Assembly: GCF_026107375.2 (NCBI RefSeq)
Contig: NZ_JAPCIA010000001.1
Span: forward strand, 2,952,251-3,016,250
Length of the DNA: 64,000 nucleotides
Reading direction: 5' to 3'
From: Sphingomonas sp. BT-65
Lineage (GTDB): Bacteria; Pseudomonadota; Alphaproteobacteria; Sphingomonadales; Sphingomonadaceae
The position numbers were made by a program, and so were the translations under genes. The first letter of the stretch is position 1, and each line of letters begins with the position of its first letter. Below the pieces are notes generated by a model. The model was not told the DNA's origin. It saw only the letters and a program-made list of their open reading frames with translations, and ran no database searches. Of this stretch, positions 53,710-62,900 are shown one piece after another.

Positions 53710-54669
53710 TTATGAGATCGAATCGAGCTTCTGGCGCCGCAGCCAGTCCTCGAACAGATCGGGCCAGAAATGGCCAGGGCCGGTGGGGTCGCCGGGCTTG
53801 CCGAATCCATGGCCGCCGACGTCGAACACGTGCAGTGCGCTCGGCACTTTCCTGGCACGCAGGGCGGAGAAGAGCATCAGGCTGTTCTCCGCGGGCACGG
53901 TGCGGTCGTCGGCCGCGACGGTGACGAAGCTCGGCGGCATGTCGGCGGGGATATTCTGCTCGACCGACCAGCGCGCGATCCGTTCGGGCGTCGGGTCCTG
54001 GCCGATCAGGTTGCGGCGCGAGGGAGCGTGGGCGTAGGGCGCGGTCATCGTGACCACCGGGAAGAACATGCCGGCGAAGTCGGGACGGGCGGGTGTCCGG
54101 TCGAGCGCGTCGAGCGGGGCGTAGCTGGTCTCGGCGAAGCGGCTGGCGAGGGTTCCCGCGACATGGCCCCCGGCCGAGAAACCGATCACCCCGGTCCTGA
54201 CGCCGGGCCCGGCCTCGCGCGCGAGCATGCGGAAGGCGCGCTGCGCATCCTGGAACGGCGCGTCCGGGCCGGCCGCCCAGCCGTCATAGGGCAGGCGATA
54301 GATCAGCGTGCCGACGAGGAAGCCGCGGCTGGCGAGGAAGCGCGCCATGCCGCCACCGCTCGGCGCGGAGGCGACGCGTTCATAGCCGCCGCCGGGGGCC
54401 ATCAGCAGCGCATAGCCGTTCGGTTTCACCGGGCGGACGATGCCGAGCGTCGGCTGAGTCACACCGTACCACGCGACATCCTCCGGCCCGGAGGTGGCGC
54501 TGCGCGGCACGGCGCGCTGCTGCACGGTGACCTTCTCGCCGCCGGGCGCGCGATCGGGCCAGAGCGGGACGATTTGCGCAGGGGCAAGGGCCGGGTCCGC
54601 GGCCTGAGCCAAAGCGGGAAGGGCGACGCTGGCAGAGCCGGCGGCGAGCAGGTTGCGGCGGTTGATCAT
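53710..54669 (-). CDS. exported alpha/beta hydrolase, probable carbohydrate esterase
   Basis: 319 residues. ATG at 54669 overlaps the upstream stop (TGATG); a TTG at 54672 is possible. A Tat-like leader (INRRNLLAAGSASVALPALA) is followed by an esterase fold: MAPGGGYERVA (oxyanion hole), IYRLPYDG, nucleophile Ser in VIGFSAGGHVAGTLA, Asp in VAADDRTVPAENS and His in DVGGHGFGKPG. This BD-FAE/pectin acetylesterase-like arrangement is common in pectin loci. It overlaps the CE12 gene, so both probably strip acetyl groups from pectin or RG-I. Confidence 0.82.
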   Translation of the reverse strand: MINRRNLLAAGSASVALPALAQAADPALAPAQIVPLWPDRAPGGEKVTVQQRAVPRSATSGPEDVAWYGVTQPTLGIVRPVKPNGYALLMAPGGGYERVASAPSGGGMARFLASRGFLVGTLIYRLPYDGWAAGPDAPFQDAQRAFRMLAREAGPGVRTGVIGFSAGGHVAGTLASRFAETSYAPLDALDRTPARPDFAGMFFPVVTMTAPYAHAPSRRNLIGQDPTPERIARWSVEQNIPADMPPSFVTVAADDRTVPAENSLMLFSALRARKVPSALHVFDVGGHGFGKPGDPTGPGHFWPDLFEDWLRRQKLDSIS

Positions 54670-55889
54670 CAATTCCCCTCCGGCCGGCGGTCGCTATGCA
54701 ATCCGCTCGCAGGCAGCGCGAACTGCTCGGGCGGAAGCGGGCGCGCCGGGTCATAGCTTCGTGCTTCGGGCACGACATGCTGCGCGATGTCCGGCGCTGC
54801 AGCGCCGAGCCGCGACGCGACCATGCGCGCGAGCTCATAGGCGCCGTAGTTGTTGTGATGAGTCTTGTCCTTGCCGCCGTCGTTGAACGCGAGCGGCGCG
54901 CGCCCCGGGCCGAGCGCTTCGTAGAAGGCGATCGTCATCGGCGTGAGGTCGATCAGCGCGACGTCGTCCTCGCGCGCGACGCGGCGCACGGCCTCGGGGT
55001 AGTCGCCATGGCTCGGCTTGATCCTGCCCGCATCGTCGAAGTTGCGCCGTTCGGGCGAGGTGACCAGCACCGGCGTCGCGCCGCGGCGGCGCGCCTCAGC
55101 GACATAGGCGCGCAGATAGGCGGGGAAGGTGTTGGCCGGATCGGCATAGGTCTGCGGCCATTGCGCTTTCTGGTCGTTATGGCCGAACTGGATCAGCAGC
55201 ACGTCGCCCTTGCGCATGTGCGACAGCGCCTTGTCGAGGCGCAGTCCGGTGAGGAAGGATTTGAGCGTCTCGCCCGATTTGGCGTGGTTGGCGACCGCGA
55301 CCCTATCATCGAGGAAGCGCGGCAGCATCTGTCCCCAGCTCGCTGCCGGCTCGGCGCGCTGGTCGGTGACGGTCGAATCGCCGACGAGATAGAGGGTCGG
55401 CACGTCGGCAGGCTCGATCGCAACGCGGCTGACATGCTGCGACGCGCCGAGGAACTCGAGCGTCAGCCGGTCGTCCCAGGTCGCGGTGGCGGCTTCGCCG
55501 TCGGGCAGGCGAACGGCGGTGCCGCCGGGCGCGTTCTCGGGCGGCGGGGTCAGCTGCGGCGTGCGGATGTTGACGACGAAGCTGCGCGTCACGGTGCGGC
55601 CAGCGGGCGTGCGCACCGCTTCGAGCATCAGCCGCCGGGCTTCAGCCTTCACCGTGGTCTCCGAGGGCTGCTTGCCACCGAGCACGAGCGTCACCCGGTA
55701 ATTGCCCTCGGGCAGCTTGACCGAAAAGCGCTGGGCGTCCTCCCAGCCATAACCGCGCATCGCATCGTAGGGCGTGTCGGCGGCAACCATGACATGGCCC
55801 TGGGCTGCGCGGTCGAACGCGAACCGCGCGGTCTGCGCGGCGGCAGGCAGCGCGAGCGACAAAGTGAGCATGGCGATCAACAATCTCAT
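54669..55889 (-). CDS. rhamnogalacturonan acetylesterase (SGNH hydrolase, CE12)
   Basis: 406 residues with a signal peptide (ending AAAQ). An N-terminal beta-sandwich (about 20-165) precedes the SGNH catalytic domain: block I Ser in YLVGDSTVTDQ, block II Gly in ANHAKSGETLKSFL, block III Asn in IQFGHNDQK, and Asp/His in GKDKTHHNNYGA. This matches CE12 enzymes such as YesT/RhgT, which remove O-acetyl groups from RG-I galacturonate so lyases can act. A CTGGTCAGGCCAAT operator-like site lies 41 bases upstream. Overlaps the downstream esterase by 1 base. Confidence 0.92.
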   Translation of the reverse strand: MRLLIAMLTLSLALPAAAQTARFAFDRAAQGHVMVAADTPYDAMRGYGWEDAQRFSVKLPEGNYRVTLVLGGKQPSETTVKAEARRLMLEAVRTPAGRTVTRSFVVNIRTPQLTPPPENAPGGTAVRLPDGEAATATWDDRLTLEFLGASQHVSRVAIEPADVPTLYLVGDSTVTDQRAEPAASWGQMLPRFLDDRVAVANHAKSGETLKSFLTGLRLDKALSHMRKGDVLLIQFGHNDQKAQWPQTYADPANTFPAYLRAYVAEARRRGATPVLVTSPERRNFDDAGRIKPSHGDYPEAVRRVAREDDVALIDLTPMTIAFYEALGPGRAPLAFNDGGKDKTHHNNYGAYELARMVASRLGAAAPDIAQHVVPEARSYDPARPLPPEQFALPASGLHSDRRPEGN

Positions 55890-55929
55890 GGAGGTCCGCT
55901 CTGCGAAGGAAGCGCCGGTCGCGCCGTAT

Positions 55930-55943
55930 CTGGTCAGGCCAAT
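55930..55943. promoter_or_regulatory. FadR-type operator candidate upstream of CE12
   Basis: CTGGTCAGGCCAAT, identical at 13 of 14 positions to the site before GH115, and 41 bases upstream of the CE12-esterase operon. Confidence 0.65.
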
Positions 55944-55979
55944 CCGCTATAGCTTCGGCCGCGCGTCAACCGGAATCGT

Positions 55980-56732
55980 TCATATCCCGGTCCGGGCCAC
56001 CACCCGGCTGCGCTGCGCGTCGAAATCCGCTTCGGCCTGCTTCATCAGTTCGAGCCGGGTCGCATCGAGCAGATCGTCGGTAACGCGGCGCAAATGGCTG
56101 CGCATCGCCTCGCGCGCGGCCTGCGGATCATGCGCTTCGAGCGCCTCCAGAATGAGCCGGTGTTCGGCCACCCGCGGCATCACGCCTTCGCGGCGCGCCT
56201 GGGCGAACATGCGGATGCACAAGGGCGAGCGTTCGCGCACGTCCCACAGCGTCTCGATCGCGGAGCGGATCAGCGTGTTCCCGGTCGCCTCGGCGATCGC
56301 GAGGTGGAAACGCCGGTCGGCATCGACCGCCTCGGGCGCGTCGGCGTCATGCTCCATCACTTCGAGCAGATGCCGCAGCTCGGCCAGCGTCCCGCCATCG
56401 ATCGAGGCCGCGGCGAGCGCCGCCGCCTCGCCCTCGAACAAGGTGCGCGCTTCGATCAGCTCGAACGCGCCGACGTCGAGCTCGGCCTCCGCATCACCGC
56501 GCGACGGCGGCGCCTGGGTCACGTAGATGCCCGATCCCTTGCGCGCCTCGACCAGCCCGCGCATCTCCAGCGCGATCATCGCTTCGCGGATCGTCGGGCG
56601 GCTGACGGCGAATTCCTCGGCAAGGTCGCGCTCGCTGGGCAGGCGCGCGCCGGGCGCGAAGCGGCCGTCGGCGATCGCGGTTGCGACCTGCTCGGCGATC
56701 CGCTGATAGAGTTTCTGGGCAGGCATCGTCAT
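55980..56732 (-). CDS. GntR-family regulator, FadR (FCD) subfamily
   Basis: 250 residues from the ATG at 56732 (GAGGGA upstream; ATG at 56726 also possible). Winged helix-turn-helix about 10-75: LYQRIAEQVATAIADGRF, LPSERDLAEEFAVSRPTIREAMIAL, GLVEARKGSGIYV. FCD domain about 90-235, with FELIEARTLFEGEAA, DADRRFHLAIAEATGN and a histidine pair in AEHRLILEALE and MRSHLRRV. UxuR/ExuR-like FCD regulators answer to uronates or aldonates. It is divergent from the GH2 gene, with a TTGGCCTTGCCAAT site between, and next to manD/uxaC, so uronate response is likely. Confidence 0.92.
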   Translation of the reverse strand: MTMPAQKLYQRIAEQVATAIADGRFAPGARLPSERDLAEEFAVSRPTIREAMIALEMRGLVEARKGSGIYVTQAPPSRGDAEAELDVGAFELIEARTLFEGEAAALAAASIDGGTLAELRHLLEVMEHDADAPEAVDADRRFHLAIAEATGNTLIRSAIETLWDVRERSPLCIRMFAQARREGVMPRVAEHRLILEALEAHDPQAAREAMRSHLRRVTDDLLDATRLELMKQAEADFDAQRSRVVARTGI

Positions 56733-56787
56733 CGCCGCAATTTCCCTCACCGGCCGCGGCGAGACAAGCGAAAAGCTGCTCGACCAT

Positions 56788-56801
56788 TTGGCCTTGCCAA
56801 T
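56788..56801. promoter_or_regulatory. FadR-type operator candidate between GntR and GH2
   Basis: TTGGCCTTGCCAAT (reverse complement ATTGGCAAGGCCAA), placed 56 bases from the regulator start and 70 bases from the GH2 start. It belongs to the same motif as the sites at 33147, 55930 and 61259-61291 and allows autoregulation. Confidence 0.65.
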
Positions 56802-56816
56802 TTGCGGCGGCTGCTC

Positions 56817-56835
56817 AACAATGTGAGACATTGTT
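56817..56835. promoter_or_regulatory. perfect palindrome upstream of GH2
   Basis: AACAATG (56817-56823), spacer TGAGA, CATTGTT (56829-56835), 36 bases before the GH2 start. The ACAA...TGAGA...TTGT layout is also present before PL11 (45318). Confidence 0.5.
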
Positions 56836-56870
56836 CCGTATTGCGGAAAATGGACGAACGGGGAGGGTGT

Positions 56871-59800
56871 ATGCGGAGTCTGGCGGCCGGCAGCTTGTTG
56901 GCGACTGCGGTGCTGGCGCCGGCGGGCGGGGCGCTCGCGCACGACGCCTCGCGCGTCGTGGCGTCGGACCGGCAGACCTACAATCTCAACCCCGGATGGC
57001 GGACGGTGACCGGCGACGTCGCGGGTGCCGAGCAGCCGGAGTTCGACGATGCCGGCTGGCAGCGCGTGACGCTGCCCAACGCCTTCAACGAGAAACAGGC
57101 GTTCGCGCGCGACATCCGCGAGCTTTCGACCGGCATCACTTGGTACCGCAAGCGGATCGCGCTGCCGGCCGGCGAGGCCGGGCGCAGGGCCTTCCTCGAG
57201 TTCGAGGGCGTGCGCCAGGCGGCCGAAGTGTGGGTCAATGGCGAGCCGGTCGCACTGTCCGAACATGGCGCGATGGCGTTCGGCGCCGATATCACCGATG
57301 CGCTGCGGCCGGGCGAGAATGTGATCGCGGTGCGGGTCGATAATGACTGGCGCTACAAGGAGCGCGCGACGGGCAGCGGCTTCCAGTGGAACGACCGCAA
57401 CTTCAACGTCAACTATGGCGGCATCACCCGGAATGTCCGGCTGCATCTGACCGGCCCGGTCTATCAGACGCTGCCCTTGTGGTCGGGGCTCGGCACCATC
57501 GGCCAATATGTCTGGGCCGATCAGTTCGACATCCCGCGCCGTGCGGCGACGGTCCATGCGGAAACGCAGGTGCGCAGCGCGGCCGGCGCCGATCGCCGCG
57601 TAACGCTACGGGTCGAGGTGCGCGACCACGAGGGCAAGCGCATCGCCAGCTTCGACGGGACGCCGGCCGTGGTGAAGGTGGGCGAGACGCGCAGCCTGTC
57701 GGCTTCGCGCCGCCTGACCGGGCTCAATTTCTGGAGCTGGGGCTATGGCTATCTCTACACCGTCACCACCAGCCTGATCGAGAACGGCAAGCCGATCGAC
57801 AGCGTCGACACCGTCACCGGCTTCCGCCAGACCAAATTCGCCGACGGCATGGTCGAATTGAACGGCCGCGTGATCCAGATGCACGGCTATGCCCAGCGCA
57901 CCTCGAACGAGTGGCCCGCGGTCGGCGTCTCGATCCCGCCCTGGATCAGCGATTTCTCCAACGCGCTGCTGGTCGAGAGCGGCGGCAACCTCGTCCGCTG
58001 GATGCACATCGCGCCGTCCAAGCAGGACGTCGAATCCGCCGACCGTGTCGGCCTGATCCAGGCGATGCCGGCCGGGGACGCCGAGCATGACGTCGAGGGC
58101 CGCCGCTGGGAACAGCGCAAGGAGGTGATGCGCGACGCGATCATCTACAACCGCAACAACCCCTCGATCCTGTTCTACGAGGGCGGCAACGAGAGCATCA
58201 GCGAGGCACACATGGCCGAGCTGAAGGCGATCCGCGACCAGTACGACCCCAAGGGCGGCCGCGCGATCGGCTCGCGCGAGATGCTCGACAGCAAGACCGC
58301 CGAATATGGCGGCGAGATGCTCTACATCAACAAGAGCGCGAAGCACCCGATGTGGGCGATGGAATATAGCCGCGACGAGGGCGCGCGCGCCTATCAGGAC
58401 GAGTTCACCCCGCCCTTTCACAAGGATTCGCCCGATTACAACCGCAACCAGGACAGCCACGCGGCCGAGGATGTCCGCCGCTGGTGGGACTATTACCGCG
58501 TGCGTCCCGGCACCGGGAAGCGCGTGAGCTCGGGCGGGGTCAACATCATCTGGTCGGACAGCAACACGCATTTCCGCGGCGACAACAACTATCGCCGCTC
58601 GGGCGAGGTCGATGCGGTGCGCCTGGCCAAGCAGGGCTTCTACGCACACCAGGTGATGTGGAACGGCTGGGTCGATCCCGAGAAGCACGCGACGCACATC
58701 ATCGGCCACTGGAACTATGCCCCGGGCACGGTGAAGGACCAGATGGTGGTCTCGAACGGCGAGAGCGTCGAGCTGTTCCTCAATGGCCGCTCGCTGGGCA
58801 AGGGAGTGCGCAGCCATGGCTTCCTGTTCACCTGGCCCAAGCTCGCCTGGCAGGCCGGCACGCTGCGCGCGGTGGCGACGCACGCCGACGGCCGCAAGTC
58901 GGAGTACAGCCTGGAGACGGCCGGCGAACCAGCCGCGCTCAAGCTCACCCCGCGCACCAGCCCGCGCGGCTTCGTGATGGACGGGGCGGACATCGCATTG
59001 GTCGATGTCGAGGTGGTCGACGCCAAGGGCCGCCGCGTGCCGACGGCCTACAACAAGGTTTCGTTCGATCTCGCCGGTCCCGCCGAATGGCGCGGGGGCA
59101 TCGCGCAGGGCGATTCGACCGGCAAGGTGCGGCCGGACAAGCCCGTCGCGCAGGAATCGATTCCCGGCACCACCAGCCATCCGGGCACCGCGCGCGGCGA
59201 GGACAATTATGTGCTGGCGCGCGAGCTACCGGTCGAAGCGGGCGTCAACCGCGTGCTGCTCCGCGCGGGAACGCAGGCGGGCAGCGTCCGGGTGATCGCG
59301 AAGGCCGATGGGCTGAAGTCTGCGGAGATCACCGTTCCCGTGGTGATGCCCAAGGCGCCGTCGGGCGGCCTCTCGCTCGATTTTCCCGAAGCGCATCAGC
59401 GCGGCCACCTCACCCGCGGCCCGACGCCAGCGACGCCGTCCTATCGCGTGACGCGGACGACTTATGTGCCGATCCAGGTCGCGACGGGCGGGAACCCCGC
59501 CGATGCCGGGCTTACGATCGACGACAACGAGCTGTCACGCTGGTCGAGCGACGGCAAGCCCGGCACGGCGTGGATCGAATATCGCTTCGACAAGCCGGTG
59601 ACGCTCAGCGAGGTCGAGTTGAAGCTCGTCGGCTGGCGCACGCGCGCCTACCCGCTGCGCATCCTGCTCGACGGCAAGACTGTGTGGGAAGGCACGAGCG
59701 AGAAGAGCCTCGGCTATATCGGCGTCGCCTTCACGCCCGCGACGGGGCGGGTGCTGCGCATCGTCCAGACCGGACCAAGCGCCGATCGCGATGCCTTCGG

Positions 59801-59930
59801 AAACATCGTAGAGCTCAGCACCGCGCGGCAGGCGGGCGACACCGGCGCCAACGAAGTGTCGCCGGGCTGGCGGCTCGGCATCGTCGAGGCGGACTTCCAC
59901 GGGCCGGTCGCGGCGCGCGGCAGCAAATAG
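56871..59930 (+). CDS. glycoside hydrolase family 2 protein (beta-galactosidase-like) with C-terminal carbohydrate-binding domain
   Basis: 1019 residues from the ATG at 56871 (GGGAGGG upstream), with a signal peptide (cleavage after ALA). Domain order: GH2 sugar-binding sandwich (about 35-200; FLEFEGVRQAAEVWVNGEPV), immunoglobulin-like domain (about 215-325), TIM barrel (about 330-620) with acid/base Glu in FYEGGNESISEAHM and nucleophile Glu in WAMEYSRDEGARAY, then Ig-like DUF4982-type (YAPGTVKDQMVVSNGESVELFLNGRS) and a C-terminal F5/8-type-C-like domain (ELSRWSSDGKPGTAWIEYRFD). It probably removes beta-linked galactose or a uronic residue from side chains; exact specificity unknown. Confidence 0.88.
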   Translation: MRSLAAGSLLATAVLAPAGGALAHDASRVVASDRQTYNLNPGWRTVTGDVAGAEQPEFDDAGWQRVTLPNAFNEKQAFARDIRELSTGITWYRKRIALPAGEAGRRAFLEFEGVRQAAEVWVNGEPVALSEHGAMAFGADITDALRPGENVIAVRVDNDWRYKERATGSGFQWNDRNFNVNYGGITRNVRLHLTGPVYQTLPLWSGLGTIGQYVWADQFDIPRRAATVHAETQVRSAAGADRRVTLRVEVRDHEGKRIASFDGTPAVVKVGETRSLSASRRLTGLNFWSWGYGYLYTVTTSLIENGKPIDSVDTVTGFRQTKFADGMVELNGRVIQMHGYAQRTSNEWPAVGVSIPPWISDFSNALLVESGGNLVRWMHIAPSKQDVESADRVGLIQAMPAGDAEHDVEGRRWEQRKEVMRDAIIYNRNNPSILFYEGGNESISEAHMAELKAIRDQYDPKGGRAIGSREMLDSKTAEYGGEMLYINKSAKHPMWAMEYSRDEGARAYQDEFTPPFHKDSPDYNRNQDSHAAEDVRRWWDYYRVRPGTGKRVSSGGVNIIWSDSNTHFRGDNNYRRSGEVDAVRLAKQGFYAHQVMWNGWVDPEKHATHIIGHWNYAPGTVKDQMVVSNGESVELFLNGRSLGKGVRSHGFLFTWPKLAWQAGTLRAVATHADGRKSEYSLETAGEPAALKLTPRTSPRGFVMDGADIALVDVEVVDAKGRRVPTAYNKVSFDLAGPAEWRGGIAQGDSTGKVRPDKPVAQESIPGTTSHPGTARGEDNYVLARELPVEAGVNRVLLRAGTQAGSVRVIAKADGLKSAEITVPVVMPKAPSGGLSLDFPEAHQRGHLTRGPTPATPSYRVTRTTYVPIQVATGGNPADAGLTIDDNELSRWSSDGKPGTAWIEYRFDKPVTLSEVELKLVGWRTRAYPLRILLDGKTVWEGTSEKSLGYIGVAFTPATGRVLRIVQTGPSADRDAFGNIVELSTARQAGDTGANEVSPGWRLGIVEADFHGPVAARGSK

Positions 59931-59943
59931 CGAAAAGGGGGCG

Positions 59944-59988
59944 GGGCGGCTGACGGTAAAGGGGCAAAAGCCCTAGCCGCAGCCGCCC
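59944..59988. terminator. hairpin between convergent GH2 and manD genes
   Basis: Nine-base arms GGGCGGCTG (59944-59952) and CAGCCGCCC (59980-59988) flank an inner GGGC-AAAA-GCCC hairpin. It lies 14 bases after GH2 and 17 bases before the end of manD, so it can stop transcription from both sides. Confidence 0.65.
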
Positions 59989-60004
59989 TTGCGCAGCGCC
60001 CCGC

Positions 60005-61213
60005 TCACCAGCTCCACATCGTTCCGTCCTCGAGCCGCGCGACGGGTAGATAGGCGGGCTTGTAGGGATATTTGGCGGCCAGCGTCTCGTCGATGTCGAC
60101 GCCATGGCCGGGGGTCTCGCCGCAGTGCAGGTGGCCGTCCTCAAACCGGTAGTCGTGCGGGAAGACCGCGTCGGTCTCCTCGGAATGGCGCATATATTCC
60201 TGGATGCCGAAATTGGGCACCCAGGTGTCGAAGTGCAGCGCGGTGCCCATGGTGACGGGCGACAAGTCGGTCGCGCCGTGGCACCCGGTGCGCACCTGAT
60301 AGAGGCTGGCGAGATCGGCGATGCGGCGCAGGTGCGTGAGGCCGCCCGCGCCGACGATGGTCGCGCGGATATAGTCGATCAGCTGGTTCTGGATCAGCTC
60401 CTTGGCGTCCCAGATCGTGTTGAAGATCTCGCCCACCGCAAGCGGGGTGACGGTGTGCTGGCGGACCAGCTTGAACGCCTCCTGGTTCTCGGCGGGCGTC
60501 ACGTCCTCCAGCCAGAAGAGCTGATAGGGCTCGAGCATCTTGCCGAGATTGGCGGCCTCCTGCGGCGTGTAGCGATGGTGGCCGTCATGCAGCAGGTGAT
60601 GGTCGAAGCCATAGGTCGCGCGCAGCTTGTCGAACAGCTTGGGGACGTAGTTCAACGACTTGCGCGTGTCCCAGCCAGTGACGCTGGGCAGCGCCGCATC
60701 GGCGGGCTCGTAATATAGGGTGCCGCGGCCGACCCCGTAAGCGTCCTTGATGCCAGGCACTCCGGTCTGGGCGCGGATCGCCTTGTAGCCCATGTCGATA
60801 TAGCGGCCGACCGCTTCGACCGTCGTGTCGATGTCCGATCCGTTGGCGTGGCCATAGACCATCACCCGCTCGCGGCTGCGGCCGCCGAGCAGCTGGTAGA
60901 GCGGCATGCCCGCCATCTTGGCCTTGATGTCCCACAGCGCCACGTCGACCGCGGCGATCGCGCGCATCGTCACCGGCCCGCGCCGCCAATAGGCGCCCTT
61001 GTAGAGATACTGCCAGATGTCCTCGATCCGGCGCGGGTCCATGCCGATCAGGCAGGGGACGACATGATCCTGAAGATAGGAGACCACCGACAGCTCGCGG
61101 CCGTTGAGCGTCGCGTCGCCGATGCCGTAGACGCCCTGATCGGTCTCGATCTTGAGCGTCACGAAATTGCGCCCGGGGCAGGTTACGATGACTCGAGCGG
61201 CGGTGATCTTCAT
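60005..61213 (-). CDS. manD: D-mannonate dehydratase ManD
   Basis: 402 residues from the ATG at 61213, exactly the length of the characterised Novosphingobium aromaticivorans ManD. Enolase-superfamily residues fall at the same numbers: Arg147, Tyr159, metal ligands Asp210, Glu236 and Glu262, His212, and a terminal Trp402. ManD dehydrates D-mannonate to 2-keto-3-deoxy-D-gluconate (KDG) in the cytoplasm. Segments such as [15 protein letters not shown] and [11 protein letters not shown] are diagnostic. It is divergent from uxaC with two operator-like palindromes between, so both are co-regulated. UxuB, the mannonate oxidoreductase, is not in the window. Confidence 0.95.
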   Translation of the reverse strand: MKITAARVIVTCPGRNFVTLKIETDQGVYGIGDATLNGRELSVVSYLQDHVVPCLIGMDPRRIEDIWQYLYKGAYWRRGPVTMRAIAAVDVALWDIKAKMAGMPLYQLLGGRSRERVMVYGHANGSDIDTTVEAVGRYIDMGYKAIRAQTGVPGIKDAYGVGRGTLYYEPADAALPSVTGWDTRKSLNYVPKLFDKLRATYGFDHHLLHDGHHRYTPQEAANLGKMLEPYQLFWLEDVTPAENQEAFKLVRQHTVTPLAVGEIFNTIWDAKELIQNQLIDYIRATIVGAGGLTHLRRIADLASLYQVRTGCHGATDLSPVTMGTALHFDTWVPNFGIQEYMRHSEETDAVFPHDYRFEDGHLHCGETPGHGVDIDETLAAKYPYKPAYLPVARLEDGTMWSW

Positions 61214-61242
61214 GATTTGATGCGTTCCAATTGATGCGGCAA

Positions 61243-61291
61243 AGATGCTTAGCATCTACCTTGCCAATATCAATGATATTGGTAAGGCCAA
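61243..61291. promoter_or_regulatory. tandem operator candidates between manD and uxaC
   Basis: AGATGC-TTA-GCATCT (61243-61257), then CCTTGCCAATATC-AAT-GATATTGGTAAGG (61259-61287, 12 of 13 bases symmetric), whose right half forms a second TTGGTAAGGCCAA site (61279-61291). This matches the TTGG-N5-CCAA motif at 33147, 55930 and 56788. Both genes could be controlled from here. Confidence 0.65.
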
Positions 61292-61315
61292 ATTGCAGTT
61301 TTGAGGAGTTTCCCC

Positions 61316-62758
61316 ATGCGTCCCCTGGCACTCGATCCCGACCGGCTGTTTCCTGCCGACCCGACGACGCGCGGCATCGCGCGGGGGCTGTATGCGCAGA
61401 TCGCCGATCTGCCCATCGTCAGTCCGCACGGCCATACCGATCCGGCCTGGTTCGCCACCGATGCCGCGTGGGAGAATGCGACCGAGCTGTTCCTCGCGCC
61501 CGACCATTATGTCTTCCGCATGCTCTACAGTCAGGGCGTCGATCTCGACGCGCTGCGCGTGCCGCGGCGCGACGGGGTGCCGGCGACCGATCCGCGTGCG
61601 GCGTGGCGGCTGTTCGCGAGCAACTATCATCTGTTTCGCGGTACGCCCTCGCGGATGTGGCTCGACCATGTGTTCGCCGAGGTGTTCGGGATCGACCGGC
61701 TGCTCGATAGCAGCACCGCCGATCATTATTACGACACGATCAACGCGGCGCTGGCGACCCCGGGATACCGCCCGCGTGCGTTGTTCGAGCGGTTCAAGAT
61801 CGACTTCCTCGCGACCACCGAGGGCGCTGACGACCCGCTCGAGCATCACGCGGCGATCCGCAAGTCGGGCTGGGGCGGCCGGGTCGTCACCACCTATCGC
61901 CCGGATTCGGTGATCGATGTCGAGCATGAGGCGTTCAAGGGCGCGCTCGAGGCGTTCGCCAACCTCACTGGCGAGGATGTGCACAGCTGGCAGGGCTATC
62001 TCGCCGCGCACCGCAAGCGCCGCGCCGACTTCCGCGTCGCGGGGGCGACCGCGACCGACCATGGCTTCGCCACCGCGCAGACCGCCAATCTCTCGGCCAC
62101 CGAGAGCGAGGCGCTGTTCGGCCGCATCGTCGGCGGCAAGTGGGATGCGGCCGACGCCGAGCTGTTCCGCGCGCAGATGCTGACCGAAATGGCGAAGATG
62201 AGCGTCGAGGACGGGATGACGATGCAGATCCATCCCGGTTCCTGCCGCAACCACAATGCCGAGCTGTTCCACAGCCATGGCCGCGACAAGGGCGCCGACA
62301 TCCCGATGCGCACCGACTATGTGCAGGCGCTGAAGCCGATGCTCGACGTGGTCGGCAACGAGCCCGACCTGACGGTGATCCTGTTCACGCTCGACGAGAG
62401 CACTTACGCGCGCGAGCTCGCGCCGCTCGCGGGCCATTATCCGTGCCTCCGGCTCGGGCCGAGCTGGTGGTTCCATGACTCGCCCGAGGGCATGCGCCGC
62501 TTCCGCGAGATGACCACCGAGACCGCGGGCTTCTACAACACCGTCGGGTTCAACGACGATACCCGCGCCTTCTTCTCGATCCCCGCGCGTCACGACGTCG
62601 CGCGCCGCGTCGACTGCGCCTTCCTCGCGCGGCTCGTCGCCGAGGGTCGGATGCAGGATTGGGAAGCCGCCGAACTCGCTTACGAGCTGACCAACGGCCT
62701 CGTGCGCAAGGCCTATAAGCTCGACAATTTTGCGCCTGCGACGCGCGAGGCGGCGTGA
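61316..62758 (+). CDS. uxaC: glucuronate/galacturonate isomerase
   Basis: 480 residues from the ATG at 61316, which has TTGAGGAG upstream (61301 is in frame but overlaps this site). UxaC marks of the amidohydrolase superfamily: LPIVSPHGHTDPAWF (HxH metal site), FRMLYSQGVDL, HYYDTINAAL, and the later GMTMQIHPGSCRNHN plus AGFYNTVGFNDDTRAF. It converts D-glucuronate to D-fructuronate and D-galacturonate to D-tagaturonate. With ManD it gives the route from uronates to KDG. Divergent from manD and preceded by tandem operator candidates. Confidence 0.95.
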   Translation: MRPLALDPDRLFPADPTTRGIARGLYAQIADLPIVSPHGHTDPAWFATDAAWENATELFLAPDHYVFRMLYSQGVDLDALRVPRRDGVPATDPRAAWRLFASNYHLFRGTPSRMWLDHVFAEVFGIDRLLDSSTADHYYDTINAALATPGYRPRALFERFKIDFLATTEGADDPLEHHAAIRKSGWGGRVVTTYRPDSVIDVEHEAFKGALEAFANLTGEDVHSWQGYLAAHRKRRADFRVAGATATDHGFATAQTANLSATESEALFGRIVGGKWDAADAELFRAQMLTEMAKMSVEDGMTMQIHPGSCRNHNAELFHSHGRDKGADIPMRTDYVQALKPMLDVVGNEPDLTVILFTLDESTYARELAPLAGHYPCLRLGPSWWFHDSPEGMRRFREMTTETAGFYNTVGFNDDTRAFFSIPARHDVARRVDCAFLARLVAEGRMQDWEAAELAYELTNGLVRKAYKLDNFAPATREAA

Positions 62759-62791
62759 CGACCGCATCGCTTCGCCTCTTACATCGAGACC

Positions 62792-62806
62792 TGATACCGG
62801 TTACCC
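62792..62806. promoter_or_regulatory. LacI-type operator-like palindrome
   Basis: TGATACCGGTTACCC, centred on CCGG with the CG core usual for LacI-family sites, 95 bases before the RpiB-family isomerase gene. No LacI-type regulator is in the window. Confidence 0.35.
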
Positions 62807-62900
62807 ATCGGATGTCGTGATTGCCGGCCATTGTCGCGCAACACCCAGGAATTCGCGCCGGCCCGCCATGCGGTCGAACGCTTGAAGAGGAACGAGAATC

